Shown here: positions 44,075 to 54,014 of the stretch, one piece after another
Layout of the letters: every line of letters starts with the position of its first letter
How positions within the stretch are numbered: position 1 is the stretch's first letter
Assembly: GCA_937978655.1 (NCBI GenBank)
Contig: CALJUX010000051.1
Span: forward strand, 1-64,000
Reading direction: 5' to 3'
DNA from: an uncultured Chromatiaceae bacterium
Lineage (GTDB): Bacteria; Pseudomonadota; Gammaproteobacteria; Enterobacterales; Alteromonadaceae
Length of the DNA: 64,000 bases
Made by a program: the position numbers and the translations under genes
Notes under the pieces: generated by a model
Told to the model about the DNA's origin: nothing
The model's input: the letters and a program-made list of their open reading frames with translations, nothing else
The model's database searches: none

Positions 44075-45493
44075 ATGACAACAGCAACGCAGGTTATCAG
44101 CCAACATTCGCAGCACGCCGGCCAGCGCCGCGCGGTATTTTTCTGGCACGCCTGGTCTGCACTGATGGTGGCGCCGGTGTTATTGGTGTTGCTGCTGACC
44201 GGCAGTATCTACCTGTTTGACCGTGAATTGGATGAGGCCTGGCAGGCCAGGGCTTATGCGGTAGAACAGTCTGGGCAAGCGGCGGCAACGCTGCAACAGC
44301 AGCAGGATTTTCTGCGTGAGCAATATCCACAAGCCCGGCTGGATAAAGTGCTGTTGCCACGTGAGCCATCCCAGGCGGTGCGTTGGCAGCTGGATACGGT
44401 CGAAGGCAGCCGCCTGCTGTATCTTGACCCCTATCAGCTGAAGGTCAATGCGATTGAAGATCCGGCCAGCGCGCCGATGGCGCTGGTGCGGCGGTTACAC
44501 GGTGAACTGCTGGCCGGCCCGGTGGGCGGTTATCTGATTGAATGGATGTCGTGCTGGACCTTGTTTTTACTGCTGACCGGCGCTTGGATCTGGTGGCCCA
44601 GACAGTGGAAGCTGGCCGGCGTGTTCTGGCCGCGCCGGCGTGCCGATGGCTCAGTGCATTGGCGTGACTGGCATGCGATCCCGGCTTTAGTGGCGTCTTT
44701 GCTGCTGGCTTTTCTGGTGCTCACCGGGTTGCCCTGGTCGATTTTCTGGGGCCAGCAATTTGCCAGCATGAGCCATGAACTCAGTCACAAAGCAGGGCCG
44801 GCCTGGCACTGGATAGCACCATCACCAAATTTTCATTTGCCTGATACAGTGACCGCGGCCGATCCGCATGCGCAGCACCGCGCCGCTGCGGGTCGTGAGG
44901 CTCCGGTTACAGGTGCTGCCGAGCCCTGGAGTGCGCAGCACCAGCATATCCCGGCGCAACCGGCACATCGGCAAGGTCCTGCTGATATTCAGCTGCTGAC
45001 CGCCGCGCTGGCGTCATTACCACTGAACCAGTTTGGCCCCGGGGTGCGGGTGTTTTATCCGGCCGATGCGTTATCGCCTTTTAAAATCAGCTATGTACCG
45101 GACAAAGCCGAAGGCCAGCGCACCATTTATGTCGATGCCAACAGCGGCGCCGTGCTGGATGATATTGGCTGGCAGCGTTATTCACTGGCGGCCAAAGTGG
45201 TGGAGTGGGGTGTAATGACACATCTGGGCCGGCAATATGGCCTGCTTAATCAACTGCTGAATTTGTTGTTTTGTCTGATCGCCATCACGGCTATAGGCGC
45301 CGGGCTGCGGCTATGGTGGCTGCGCCGTCAGCCGGGACGCTGGTTACCGCCGCGCCAGCGCACGGACCGCTTGCCACGGGCACTACAGTTCTGTTTGTTG
45401 CTGCTGGCGCTGTTGTTTCCATTGTTATGGCTGGCGTTGGTTTTGTATGCGTTCTTGTGGTGGCGGTCTGTTTTGGCGACCTCAGCGGACTGA
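44075..45493 (+). CDS. PepSY-associated membrane protein, siderophore-uptake partner
   Basis: 472 residues. Four membrane segments: about 27-47 (VAPVLLVLLLTGSIYLFDRELD), 168-188, 200-222 and 385-407, plus two late helices. PepSY-type repeats lie in the periplasmic loops. Such proteins neighbour TonB siderophore receptors and probably reduce or process ferric siderophores, though the chemistry is not settled. Only two bases separate it from the receptor stop. Start at ATG 44075; the GTG at 44066 is inside the receptor gene. Confidence 0.87.
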   Translation: MTTATQVISQHSQHAGQRRAVFFWHAWSALMVAPVLLVLLLTGSIYLFDRELDEAWQARAYAVEQSGQAAATLQQQQDFLREQYPQARLDKVLLPREPSQAVRWQLDTVEGSRLLYLDPYQLKVNAIEDPASAPMALVRRLHGELLAGPVGGYLIEWMSCWTLFLLLTGAWIWWPRQWKLAGVFWPRRRADGSVHWRDWHAIPALVASLLLAFLVLTGLPWSIFWGQQFASMSHELSHKAGPAWHWIAPSPNFHLPDTVTAADPHAQHRAAAGREAPVTGAAEPWSAQHQHIPAQPAHRQGPADIQLLTAALASLPLNQFGPGVRVFYPADALSPFKISYVPDKAEGQRTIYVDANSGAVLDDIGWQRYSLAAKVVEWGVMTHLGRQYGLLNQLLNLLFCLIAITAIGAGLRLWWLRRQPGRWLPPRQRTDRLPRALQFCLLLLALLFPLLWLALVLYAFLWWRSVLATSAD

Positions 45494-45521
45494 GATTGTG
45501 GAGACCTGCAGCGCTGCGCTG

Positions 45522-46505
45522 TTATTCAGCCCAGCGCGCCTTAATCTCCAGGATCTTCGGTAATTCCTGTTCAAGTAAATCCACCAGCTGCGGGTCAAAA
45601 TGCCGGCCTTTTTGCGCTTGCAGGTGCGCCATGGTGTCCTCAATACTCCAGGCGCTTTTATAAGGCCGGGTACTGGTTAGCGCATCAAACACATCACAGA
45701 GCGCGACGATGCGCGCTTCCAGCGGGATGGCTTCGCCTTGAAGGCCATGCGGATAACCGCTGCCGTCCCATTTTTCGTGATGATACAACGCCACTTGCTG
45801 CGCCAGTTTTAACAGATGCGAGTCGGCGTCGCCTAAGATCTCAGCGCCAATCAGCGGATGGCGCTGCATTTCCCGAAACTCTTCGTCGGTCAGCTTGCCG
45901 GGTTTTAATAAAATGTCATCGCGGATGCCGATTTTGCCGATGTCGTGCATTGGTGCGGCGTGCAATAAATCCTCGGCGCGTTTCGGGCTTAAACCATAAG
46001 CCAGCGCGATGACCTGCGAAAAATGGCTCATGCGCAAAATATGCAGGCCAGTTTCGTTGTCGCGGTATTCGGCGGCGCGGCCCAGCCGCTGGATAATCTG
46101 CAAGCGGGTCTTTTTCAGCTCCTCAGCCTGCACCAGTGATAAATGGGTTTTGACGCGGGCGCGCACCACCGCCGGCGTAATGGGTTTGGTGATGTAATCG
46201 ACGGCACCGACGTCAAAGCCCTGCGTTTCGTCGATTTCATCGCGCAGTGCTGTGACAAAAATCACTGGAATATGTTGGGTTTGGCTATTTGCTTTTAGCC
46301 TGGTGCAGACGTCAAAGCCGGTCATGCCCGGCATCATCACGTCGAGCAGGATCAGGTCCGGCTGATGTTCGGCGGCCAGTTGCAGCGCTTCCTGGCCATT
46401 TTTGGCAAACAGCAGACGGTACAAGTCATTGAGCACAGTGCGCAACACCCGCAGGTTGGTCGGTTCGTCGTCGACCAGTAAAATGACCGGTAAATCCTCT
46501 GTCAT
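45522..46505 (-). CDS. Response regulator with HD-GYP c-di-GMP phosphodiesterase domain
   Basis: 327 residues. Receiver domain (about 5-120) with phosphoacceptor Asp55 (LILLDVMMPG), then an HD-GYP domain (about 140-320) with HDIGKIG at 187-193 and HHEKWDGSGYP at 242-252, i.e. the full catalytic set. It would degrade c-di-GMP when phosphorylated. Its start overlaps the stop of the hybrid kinase upstream by four bases, so the kinase is its likely partner. Confidence 0.95.
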   Translation of the reverse strand: MTEDLPVILLVDDEPTNLRVLRTVLNDLYRLLFAKNGQEALQLAAEHQPDLILLDVMMPGMTGFDVCTRLKANSQTQHIPVIFVTALRDEIDETQGFDVGAVDYITKPITPAVVRARVKTHLSLVQAEELKKTRLQIIQRLGRAAEYRDNETGLHILRMSHFSQVIALAYGLSPKRAEDLLHAAPMHDIGKIGIRDDILLKPGKLTDEEFREMQRHPLIGAEILGDADSHLLKLAQQVALYHHEKWDGSGYPHGLQGEAIPLEARIVALCDVFDALTSTRPYKSAWSIEDTMAHLQAQKGRHFDPQLVDLLEQELPKILEIKARWAE

Positions 46506-49500
46506 GTGTGCTCTCCACCCGCCAGTTGCGGCAACAGTTGCTGCAGTTGTTGCTGCGCCTGGCTGAAATCAAAATCGTTGATAAGACTGCAGATTTGCTG
46601 CACTTGTTGCTGATACGGGCCCTGATAGGCCTCCAGCTCAGCCAGCCGCTGCTCGTCCAGTTCATGACGTGCCAGCGCGCTTTGCAGCGTCGTTAATATC
46701 TCTGCTAAGGCGATGCTATTCGCCGGTGCTCTGGTATCCGTCTGAACAACCGACTGCTGTTGCAACAACAGCTGATACTGCGCCTCAAAACGCGGCCAAC
46801 AGTGCAGAATTTTATTGAGCAGATCGGCGCAGCGCGCTTGTTGTTGTTGCCGCGCCGCCTGCTCCAGTTCGGCGCAGACTTTGGCTAAAGGTTCCAGCGC
46901 CAGATTACCGGCCACGCCTTTGACCGCATGTGCCACTTGCTGAATGACTGAAAAATCAGTGTGTTGCAGTGCTTGCTGCAGCTGCTGTAACGCCTGACCT
47001 TGTTGGTCGAGGAACTGGCGCAGCGAAGGCAGATAACGGCCAAAACTACCCCACAGCTGTAAGGCTTTGCCGACATTCACCAGCTGCTCGCTGCCGGGCG
47101 TTGCGTCGCTGAGATCCGCCAGCGGTGCTTGCACTTCAAGTTGCAGCAGCCGCGCCATTTCATAACAAAGCGCCGGAAAATCCACCGGTTTACTGGCAAA
47201 ACCCTGCATACCGGCCTGCTGCGCGGCGGTTTTATCTTCATCCAGCACACTGGCGGTCAGCGCAATGACCGGAATGGCGGCGCGGGCTGTGTCCTGTTCC
47301 CACTGGCGCAGCTGACGACAAGCACCAAGGCCGTCCAGTACTGGCATCTGGATATCCATCAGGATCAGATCCGGCTGGTGTTGTTTGGCAAGCAGAACGG
47401 CTTGTGCACCGTCGGCAGCGCTATAGACCTGATGGCCGGCGCGGGACAATAACAGGCCCAGCAGTTCGAGGTTTTGCGGAATATCATCAGCGATTAATAC
47501 CCGCAGCGGCGGCAGGGCAGGTGCTTGTGAGCCGTAACTGCTTTGCGCCGGCGCTTGCCCTGGGATCAGCGGAATGACAAAACTGAAAGTGCTGCCAACG
47601 CCAAGCTGGCTTTGCACCCAAATACGGCCGCCCATCAGTTCCACCAGCTGTTTGCTGATTGTGGTGCCAAGGCCGGTGCCGCCAAAACGCCGGCTCATCG
47701 ACGCATCGGCCTGAGTAAAGGCTTCAAAAATCTGCTCCAGCCGTTGTGGTTCGATACCGATGCCGCTGTCGCGGATGTCAAACTGCACTGTGTCGCCTGG
47801 CATCGGCCGAACTGTCACAGTGACGCCGCCAAGTTCAGTGAATTTAATCGCATTGCCAATCAGGTTGGTCAGAATTTGCCGCAAGCGGTCGGCGGCGCCG
47901 AGGTAAAACTCGCCTAAATCCGGCGCCAGTTCCAGCTGCAGCGTCAGCTGTTTTTTCCGCGCCTGGATCCACAAGGTTGACACTACGCTGTCGAGCACCG
48001 CCGGCAGCGAGAAATCCTGCAGCTCCAGCGCCAGTTTGCCTTTTTCCAGTTTGGCGCTGTCGAGAATGTCATTGAGCAAATGCAGCAGTGAATGTGCCGA
48101 GCTGTGAATGGTCGACAGATGTTTTTTCTGCTCTGGTGTTAATGCTGAACTGAGCAGCAGGTCGCTGAAACCAATAATGGCGTTCATCGGCGTGCGGATC
48201 TCGTGGCTCATATTGGCCAGAAAGCTGGCGCGGGCTTCAGCGGCCAGTTCGGCTTTGTCGCGGGCGTCGCGCAGTTCAGTTTCCATCTGTTTGCGCGCCG
48301 TGATGTCCATGATAAAGCCATCCAGCCACAGGATATTGCCTTGGTCGTCAAACACCGGTTCACCTTGTTCTAAGGCCCAGTGCACAGTGCCGTCGCGGTG
48401 CACAATGCGGTATTCAACATGAAAGCCACGGCGGAACAGGTCCGGGTCCTGCAGTTGCAGCGCGTCGTCCGGGTGGATGACTTCAACCCAGCTGCGTTTG
48501 CGCTCTGGCAGCATAAAATCGCTGGCCGGATAGCCGGAAATGCCTTCGATGGCGTCGCTTAAAAACAGCATGTCCCAGCTGTCATTAAACAGGCAACGAT
48601 AAGCAGCGCCGGGGATATTACTAATGAGCGAACGGTATTTAGCTTCGTTGTCTTTCAGCGCCTGCTCCATCTGCTGGCGGACGCGCAGGTCGGTGATAAA
48701 CGCGACAAACAAGTCTTCACCGGGCAGCCGGACATGGCCTATCGCCAGTCGCACCGGTACCGGATGGCCGTCTTTGTGCACCGCTTCCACGTCGCGACCG
48801 ACGCCGATAATTTTCGCGTCGCCGGTATTGAGGTAGCGCGCGAGGTAAGAATCGTGTTCGGCGCGGATAGTGCCGGGTGTCAGAATATTCACATTCTGGC
48901 CCAGCAGTTCGTGTTGCTGCCAGCCGAGGATCTGCTCGGCGGCCTTATTCATGCTGAGGATCAGGCCCTGCGCATCAATAGTGACAATACCGTCAACTGC
49001 GGTATCCATCATCGCCATCAGCCGGCTTTCATTGGCGATGGCGCGCTCGCTGGCGTCGCGGAATTTCAGCAGTAAATTGACGGTAACCACCAGCGCACAA
49101 ATCATCAGCGTGGTGAAGGTAATGGCCATCGCCAGTTCCAGTGGCGCTGCGCCGGCTTGTTGCAGCGGCACAAAACCGGCGGGTGGCACAAAACGCGCCG
49201 CCGCCATGCCGGTGTAATGCATACCGGTAATAGCGCCGCCCATCACCAGACTGGCGAGAATCGTCAACATAAATGGCGGAATGGGCAGGCGTTTGAGGCC
49301 AAACCGCACCCACAGCGCCAGCACGGCCAGCACTACAGCCACCAGAATAGATAACAAAAACATCGGCAGGTCGTAACGCAGCGCCACCGCCATGTCCATC
49401 GCCGCCATGCCGGCATAATGCATAGTACCGATGCCGGCGCCGACTAACACACCGCCTAATAACAGTTGTGGCAGGCTCAGACGTTTTTTACTGATAAGGT

Positions 49501-49831
49501 CGAGCGCCACCCAGGACGCGGCGATGCTGGGCAACATTGATAATAAGGTGAGGCCGGGGGTGTAGCTGACTTCTGTACAAAGCGCAAAAGCCAGCATGCC
49601 GATAAAATGCATCGACCAGACGCCGCCACCTAAAGCAACACTGCCGCTGCCCAGCATCAGCATGCGATAACTGCGGCGCTTCATTTTGACCGCCTGCGCT
49701 GTGACCTGCATTGCCATCGCCGAGGCCAGCACGGCAATGGCAAAAGATAACCACACCAGACCCGGGGTGTAGCTGCCGCTTAGCAGCGGATCTGCCGGAT
49801 ATGCAAACCACTGGGATAACCAATCTGGCAA
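46502..49831 (-). CDS. MHYT-PAS hybrid histidine kinase with receiver and HPt domains
   Basis: 1109 residues. Seven-helix MHYT sensor (about 15-255) with all three motif copies: MHFIGM, MHYAGM and MHYTGM. Two PAS domains follow (about 265-385, 395-515). The HisKA phosphorylation His is near 543 (SHEIRTPMNAIIGFSDLL), with an ATPase domain (about 640-755, RRFGGTGLG), a receiver (about 778-895, LILMDIQMPVLDG) and a C-terminal HPt domain (HAVKGVAGNL, near 968). MHYT is proposed to sense O2, CO or NO through copper. A complete phosphorelay in one protein, ending in overlap with the HD-GYP regulator. Confidence 0.95.
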   Translation of the reverse strand: MPDWLSQWFAYPADPLLSGSYTPGLVWLSFAIAVLASAMAMQVTAQAVKMKRRSYRMLMLGSGSVALGGGVWSMHFIGMLAFALCTEVSYTPGLTLLSMLPSIAASWVALDLISKKRLSLPQLLLGGVLVGAGIGTMHYAGMAAMDMAVALRYDLPMFLLSILVAVVLAVLALWVRFGLKRLPIPPFMLTILASLVMGGAITGMHYTGMAAARFVPPAGFVPLQQAGAAPLELAMAITFTTLMICALVVTVNLLLKFRDASERAIANESRLMAMMDTAVDGIVTIDAQGLILSMNKAAEQILGWQQHELLGQNVNILTPGTIRAEHDSYLARYLNTGDAKIIGVGRDVEAVHKDGHPVPVRLAIGHVRLPGEDLFVAFITDLRVRQQMEQALKDNEAKYRSLISNIPGAAYRCLFNDSWDMLFLSDAIEGISGYPASDFMLPERKRSWVEVIHPDDALQLQDPDLFRRGFHVEYRIVHRDGTVHWALEQGEPVFDDQGNILWLDGFIMDITARKQMETELRDARDKAELAAEARASFLANMSHEIRTPMNAIIGFSDLLLSSALTPEQKKHLSTIHSSAHSLLHLLNDILDSAKLEKGKLALELQDFSLPAVLDSVVSTLWIQARKKQLTLQLELAPDLGEFYLGAADRLRQILTNLIGNAIKFTELGGVTVTVRPMPGDTVQFDIRDSGIGIEPQRLEQIFEAFTQADASMSRRFGGTGLGTTISKQLVELMGGRIWVQSQLGVGSTFSFVIPLIPGQAPAQSSYGSQAPALPPLRVLIADDIPQNLELLGLLLSRAGHQVYSAADGAQAVLLAKQHQPDLILMDIQMPVLDGLGACRQLRQWEQDTARAAIPVIALTASVLDEDKTAAQQAGMQGFASKPVDFPALCYEMARLLQLEVQAPLADLSDATPGSEQLVNVGKALQLWGSFGRYLPSLRQFLDQQGQALQQLQQALQHTDFSVIQQVAHAVKGVAGNLALEPLAKVCAELEQAARQQQQARCADLLNKILHCWPRFEAQYQLLLQQQSVVQTDTRAPANSIALAEILTTLQSALARHELDEQRLAELEAYQGPYQQQVQQICSLINDFDFSQAQQQLQQLLPQLAGGEHT

Positions 49832-49938
49832 AACTGACCTCTGCTGCCGACCACCTGATGTCGGACATCATCGGATAAATCCGTGACAGAAGCAAAGCCG
49901 GTCGCTGAGTTTTTGCCGCTGCGCTGCGGCGGGGAAGG

Positions 49939-49959
49939 GGCCGGCGCAGCGCGCCGGCC
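49939..49959. other. GC-rich hairpin after the diguanylate cyclase gene
   Basis: Perfect 9-bp arms GGCCGGCGC / GCGCCGGCC with a three-base loop, four bases beyond the cyclase stop. No T-run on either strand, so it is not a clear intrinsic terminator. It may stabilise the transcript end. Confidence 0.55.
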
Positions 49960-49962
49960 TGG

Positions 49963-52821
49963 TCAGTCGGGGAGTGCTGCCAGCACCACCTGATCCCGGC
50001 CCTGGGCTTTGCCGCGGTACAAGGCCAGATCAGCCGCTTTAATTGCTTGCTCCAGCGCCAGCGCCGACGTTGCCACCGGGCTGATGCCAAAGGTCGCGCT
50101 CAGGGCCACGTCCAGCGGGCTGGTGTCGAGGCGGCGGATGCCAAGGCGTACCTCGTCCACCAGTTGTTGCGCTTGTGCCATGTTGGTATTGGGCATCAGC
50201 AACAAAAACTCTTCGCCGCCCCAGCGCGCCAGCAAGTCCTGACTGCGCAAGCGCTGGCGCAGGTAGCCGGCAACCTGACGCAGCACTTCATCTCCGGCAT
50301 CGTGGCCGTGGATATCGTTGATTTGCTTAAAGTGATCTATGTCCAGCAACACCAGCGTCAGTGGCGCGGCGTGACGGTTGCGCTGCGCCTGCAGCAATCC
50401 GGCGGCATATTGCAGGGCTCGGCGGTTCATCAGGCCGGTCAGGCTGTCCGTGTTGGACAAGTGTTGTAATTGCAGATTGGCCGCTTCCAGCGCCGCAGTG
50501 CGCTCTGCCACCAGCAGGTCCAGTTGTTTGGCGCGCTGCTGCAGCCGGCGCACCCGGTAACGGTAGACTAAATACAACAGCCAGCCTGTCACGCTGAAGA
50601 TAGCAAACAGCCCCGCCGGCTGGCGCCACCACGGCATTGGGACACGCAGCTGCAGTGGTTTGGTATAAACAAACTGGCCACCGGCCTGCGCCATCACTTC
50701 GAGCTGATGGGCGCCAGGTGCCAGCTGACTGAGGGTCAGCACGGCTTCAGGGCCAAAGGCTGTCCAGGCCGGCTGACCGTTCCAGCGGAAGAAATAATTC
50801 ACCTGTAAATGCGGCTGATAACTGAGCAGACGGAATTTCAGCTGCAGTTCATGTACATCGGCCGGCAGAGACAGGCTGGCGTCCGGCGCAGCCAGGCTGT
50901 AAAGCTGCTGATTGAGGCGTAATTCGGTCAGATGCAGTTGCATGTCTGGCGGGACTTTGGTCAGGTCGGTCCGGCTCAGTTGCCAGAGTCCGGCGGTGGT
51001 GGCCAGTTGCACCTGGTCACCGGACAGCGTCTGCAGACCGCGCAACTGCGCGGTGCGTAAATCCAGGCCTGGCCTTGGACTTAATAAATGAATGGCATTA
51101 TTACCGGGTTCAAATGCCATGACGCCATTGCGCGTCAGGATCCAAATCAGCGTGGCACTGCGGGCAATGCCAATGATCCGCGCGTCTGGCAAGCCGTGGG
51201 CCAGCCCGAGCAATTCGGCGTGTTGCAGGTCTTTACTCAGTTTCAGCAGGCCCCGGTCGGTACAAAGCCAGAATACATCGGCGTCAGCCAGCAAACAGTG
51301 AAAATAACTGGTCGCCAGGGCGGCATCGGGTTGCCAGCGCAGCTGCAGCTGATCAGGCGATGCCTGATACAACATGCCTTTGCGGCTTAACAACCATAAC
51401 TGTTGCTGCGGATCGGCCTGAATATCAATAATGCCTTCCTGCGACTGCTGGGCCAGCAGCTGGACCGGCGGTGCCAGTGTCGTCGGGGCTGCTGCTGTGG
51501 GGGCGGCGATGCGGTAAACCCCATGTTCCCACAGGCCGAGCCACAAAGCGCCGTCCGGGGCACGCACCATCCGTTCAATGTTCAGGCGCGGCGCTTTGGC
51601 TGACAGCGGCACACTTTGCAGTTGTTGCCCGTCCTGCAGCCGGTATAGCCCCTGATCGGTGCCGACGAGCGTCATGCCGGCAAAGTCGACCACGTCCCGT
51701 ACGTAAGCGACCTGATGTTCGGCGGCAAACTGCAGTTGTTGCCATTGGCCGTCTTTGAGGCGCAATAATGAGTGTTCCAGCGGTTGCCAGCGCGCATCGG
51801 CGGTAACACTGGGCGGGCCCAGCCGGTGTTTATGCTGCTCACTGAGGTAGGTACTGATCGACGGTTGCAGCGCCGGCAGTGGCGGATCTGGTAAACGCAA
51901 CAGGCCGTTATTGCGGCTGCCGAGCCAGACCGTGCCGCGTTTGTCTCGAAACAGGGTTCTGGCATCCACGGCAGGCAACACCATCTCTGACTGCAGGCCG
52001 CTGTCGCGTTGCGTCAGCAGGTAAAATCCGTCAATAGACCCGACCAGCCAGCGGCCGGTGCCATCAGACAAGAAACTGTTGCTGTTTCCGAGCGGGTGTT
52101 GTTGTGTAACCTGCTGACCGCTCAAATCGGTCAGCAGGACTTCCGAACGCAGACCGACCAACAGGCTTTGTTCCTGCACCGAAATAGCCCGCACTTCGCT
52201 GTGTTGCAGTTTGGGATGGCTGGCCCAGTGGCCCTGTGACAAGTTGTTGCGGTTGAGCTGATACAGGCCATTGGAAGTGCCCACCCACAGATTATCTTGC
52301 TGCGCGGCCAGTTGCCAGATCCGCTGGTCTTGCAGGGCGGCAATGGCCTGCACCTGCGCCTGACCGGCTTTGAGCAGGTACAGGCCTTTGGTGGTGCCGA
52401 TCCATAAATCATCGCGCTGGTCATACAGCAGGCTTTGGACCCGCGCATCCGGCGGCAAAGGTGCGCCGATTTGCTGCCACTGGTTGCGCTTTGCATTCAA
52501 TTGCCACAGACCATGTCCCCAGGTACCAAGCCACAACTGATTGTCACGGCCGGTACGCACCTGGCTGAAACTGCTGAGTGGTTGTGGCGGTGGAGGACTG
52601 AAGCGCAGATAGGCTTCGCCGTCAAAGCGTAACAGCCCTTCGAACTCGCTGGCCAGCCAGATAAAATCCTGCTGATCCTGAGCGATGCTGTAGACGATGC
52701 CGGGCGCGTTGTGTGGTTTTTCGGCCTTGGTCGCTTGGGTGTCCAGGGCGAGCGCCGACCCACTCAGCAGCAGGTTCAGGCAAAACAACAGGCAGCCTGG
52801 CAGCCGACAAATCCATTGCAC
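49963..52821 (-). CDS. Beta-propeller sensor diguanylate cyclase
   Basis: 952 residues. Signal peptide (about 1-25), a periplasmic propeller of two-component-regulator type repeats (about 35-620; DDLWIGTTKGLYLL-like units), a Y_Y_Y domain (about 640-715), a membrane helix (about 730-750) and a cytoplasmic GGDEF domain. The active-site motif is GGEEF, near residue 865. RSQD five residues before it is a complete inhibitory I-site, so product inhibition by c-di-GMP is expected. Makes c-di-GMP next to a kinase/HD-GYP pair that should remove it. Confidence 0.93.
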   Translation of the reverse strand: MQWICRLPGCLLFCLNLLLSGSALALDTQATKAEKPHNAPGIVYSIAQDQQDFIWLASEFEGLLRFDGEAYLRFSPPPPQPLSSFSQVRTGRDNQLWLGTWGHGLWQLNAKRNQWQQIGAPLPPDARVQSLLYDQRDDLWIGTTKGLYLLKAGQAQVQAIAALQDQRIWQLAAQQDNLWVGTSNGLYQLNRNNLSQGHWASHPKLQHSEVRAISVQEQSLLVGLRSEVLLTDLSGQQVTQQHPLGNSNSFLSDGTGRWLVGSIDGFYLLTQRDSGLQSEMVLPAVDARTLFRDKRGTVWLGSRNNGLLRLPDPPLPALQPSISTYLSEQHKHRLGPPSVTADARWQPLEHSLLRLKDGQWQQLQFAAEHQVAYVRDVVDFAGMTLVGTDQGLYRLQDGQQLQSVPLSAKAPRLNIERMVRAPDGALWLGLWEHGVYRIAAPTAAAPTTLAPPVQLLAQQSQEGIIDIQADPQQQLWLLSRKGMLYQASPDQLQLRWQPDAALATSYFHCLLADADVFWLCTDRGLLKLSKDLQHAELLGLAHGLPDARIIGIARSATLIWILTRNGVMAFEPGNNAIHLLSPRPGLDLRTAQLRGLQTLSGDQVQLATTAGLWQLSRTDLTKVPPDMQLHLTELRLNQQLYSLAAPDASLSLPADVHELQLKFRLLSYQPHLQVNYFFRWNGQPAWTAFGPEAVLTLSQLAPGAHQLEVMAQAGGQFVYTKPLQLRVPMPWWRQPAGLFAIFSVTGWLLYLVYRYRVRRLQQRAKQLDLLVAERTAALEAANLQLQHLSNTDSLTGLMNRRALQYAAGLLQAQRNRHAAPLTLVLLDIDHFKQINDIHGHDAGDEVLRQVAGYLRQRLRSQDLLARWGGEEFLLLMPNTNMAQAQQLVDEVRLGIRRLDTSPLDVALSATFGISPVATSALALEQAIKAADLALYRGKAQGRDQVVLAALPD

Positions 52822-52852
52822 AGCAAGGTCTCCAGAGTCAAATTAACTGCGA

Positions 52853-52871
52853 CAATGTATATGATACATTG
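52853..52871. promoter_or_regulatory. Perfect palindrome, candidate operator of the diguanylate cyclase gene
   Basis: CAATGTAT and ATACATTG, 8-bp arms around a three-base spacer. It lies about 32 bases upstream of the cyclase start, between it and the stop of the export-operon permease. This is a good size for a dimeric repressor site. Which protein binds is unknown. Confidence 0.6.
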
Positions 52872-52886
52872 CTGATTTTCCAGCCG

Positions 52887-54014
52887 TCAGGCCATTTGAC
52901 TGAGCGTGGCGCGGAAGCGGCGCAACGACAGTCTGAACAACACGGTGCCAATCACCGCCAGCGCCAACAGTTGCGGCCAGACCACGTCCAGCCCGGCGCC
53001 GCGGTATAAAATGGCCTGCGACGCCATGACAAAATGGGTATTCGGTGCCAGTAACATCAGCTGTTGCACCAGTTCCGGCATGCTTTCGCGCGGCGTGATG
53101 CCGCCGGACAACAATTGCAGCGGCAATAACACCAGGATCAGCATCAGGCCAAATTGTGGCATTGAGCGCGCCACGGTCGCCATAAAGATCCCCATCGAGG
53201 TAGTGGCAAACAGTTGCAGCGCCGCGCCGGTTAAAAACAGCAGCAGCGACCCTTCAACCGGAATACGCAGCGCGCCCTGGATCACCAGCGTCAGCGACAG
53301 GCCGGTGGCCAGCAGTACCACCAGTCCCATCGCCAGTACCTTGGATAACATGATTTCACCCGGCGTCACCGGCATCACCAGCAAATGTTCGATAGTGCCG
53401 TGTTCACGCTCGCGGATCAGCGCCGCGCCGGTCAGCACAATTGAAATCATCGTCACGCTGTTGATCACTTCCATCACGGAGCCAAACCAGCTGGATGTCA
53501 GGTTCGGGTTAAAGCGGGCGCGCAGCACTAAATCCACCGGCAGCACTGTATTGACGCGGTGGTGCTGCTTAAACTCGTTCAGTTCACTGGCGACGATTTG
53601 GCTGATATAACCGGCGCCGCTGAACGCCTGACTGATGCGGGTCGCATCCACGCTGAGCTGAATTTGTGGCGTGCGGCCGGCCAGCACGTCGCGCTGATAA
53701 TCGGGTGGAATGTTCAGCACAAAGCTGTAAGTGCCGGCATCCAGCGCCGGGTCGACGTCGTTGAGGCTGATCTGGACCGGTGGCAAAAAATACGGCAGAT
53801 AAAATGCACTGCGAATACGGCCGGACAGCGGCGACTGGTCTTCGTCGACAATGGCGATCGGGGCTTTGTGCAGCGTTTCCGGCATCGAGGTGGCTGCGAC
53901 ATAAATGTTCAGCGAAAAGGCATACAGGATCAGTAATAACATCACCGGATCACGCCACAGGCTCCACAGTTCTTTTTGACCGAGCCGCCAGATATTGCTG
54001 TATTGGCGTTTCAT
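52887..54014 (-). CDS. yhhJ: ABC exporter permease, YhhJ-like
   Basis: 375 residues from the ATG at 54014, with AGGAG upstream. One N-terminal membrane helix, a large periplasmic domain (about 60-180), then five helices (about 175-370) including TGAALIREREHGTIEHLLVMPVTP, the ABC-2 permease signature. It matches the last gene of the E. coli yhiI-rbbA-yhhJ operon. Overlaps rbbA by four bases. Confidence 0.92.
   Translation of the reverse strand: MKRQYSNIWRLGQKELWSLWRDPVMLLLILYAFSLNIYVAATSMPETLHKAPIAIVDEDQSPLSGRIRSAFYLPYFLPPVQISLNDVDPALDAGTYSFVLNIPPDYQRDVLAGRTPQIQLSVDATRISQAFSGAGYISQIVASELNEFKQHHRVNTVLPVDLVLRARFNPNLTSSWFGSVMEVINSVTMISIVLTGAALIREREHGTIEHLLVMPVTPGEIMLSKVLAMGLVVLLATGLSLTLVIQGALRIPVEGSLLLFLTGAALQLFATTSMGIFMATVARSMPQFGLMLILVLLPLQLLSGGITPRESMPELVQQLMLLAPNTHFVMASQAILYRGAGLDVVWPQLLALAVIGTVLFRLSLRRFRATLSQMA

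Noticed and set aside
52906..53610. 234-codon open frame antisense to the yhhJ-like permease
   Set aside because: The permease frame has membrane helices and an ABC-2 signature; the antisense frame has no domain and no ribosome-binding site.
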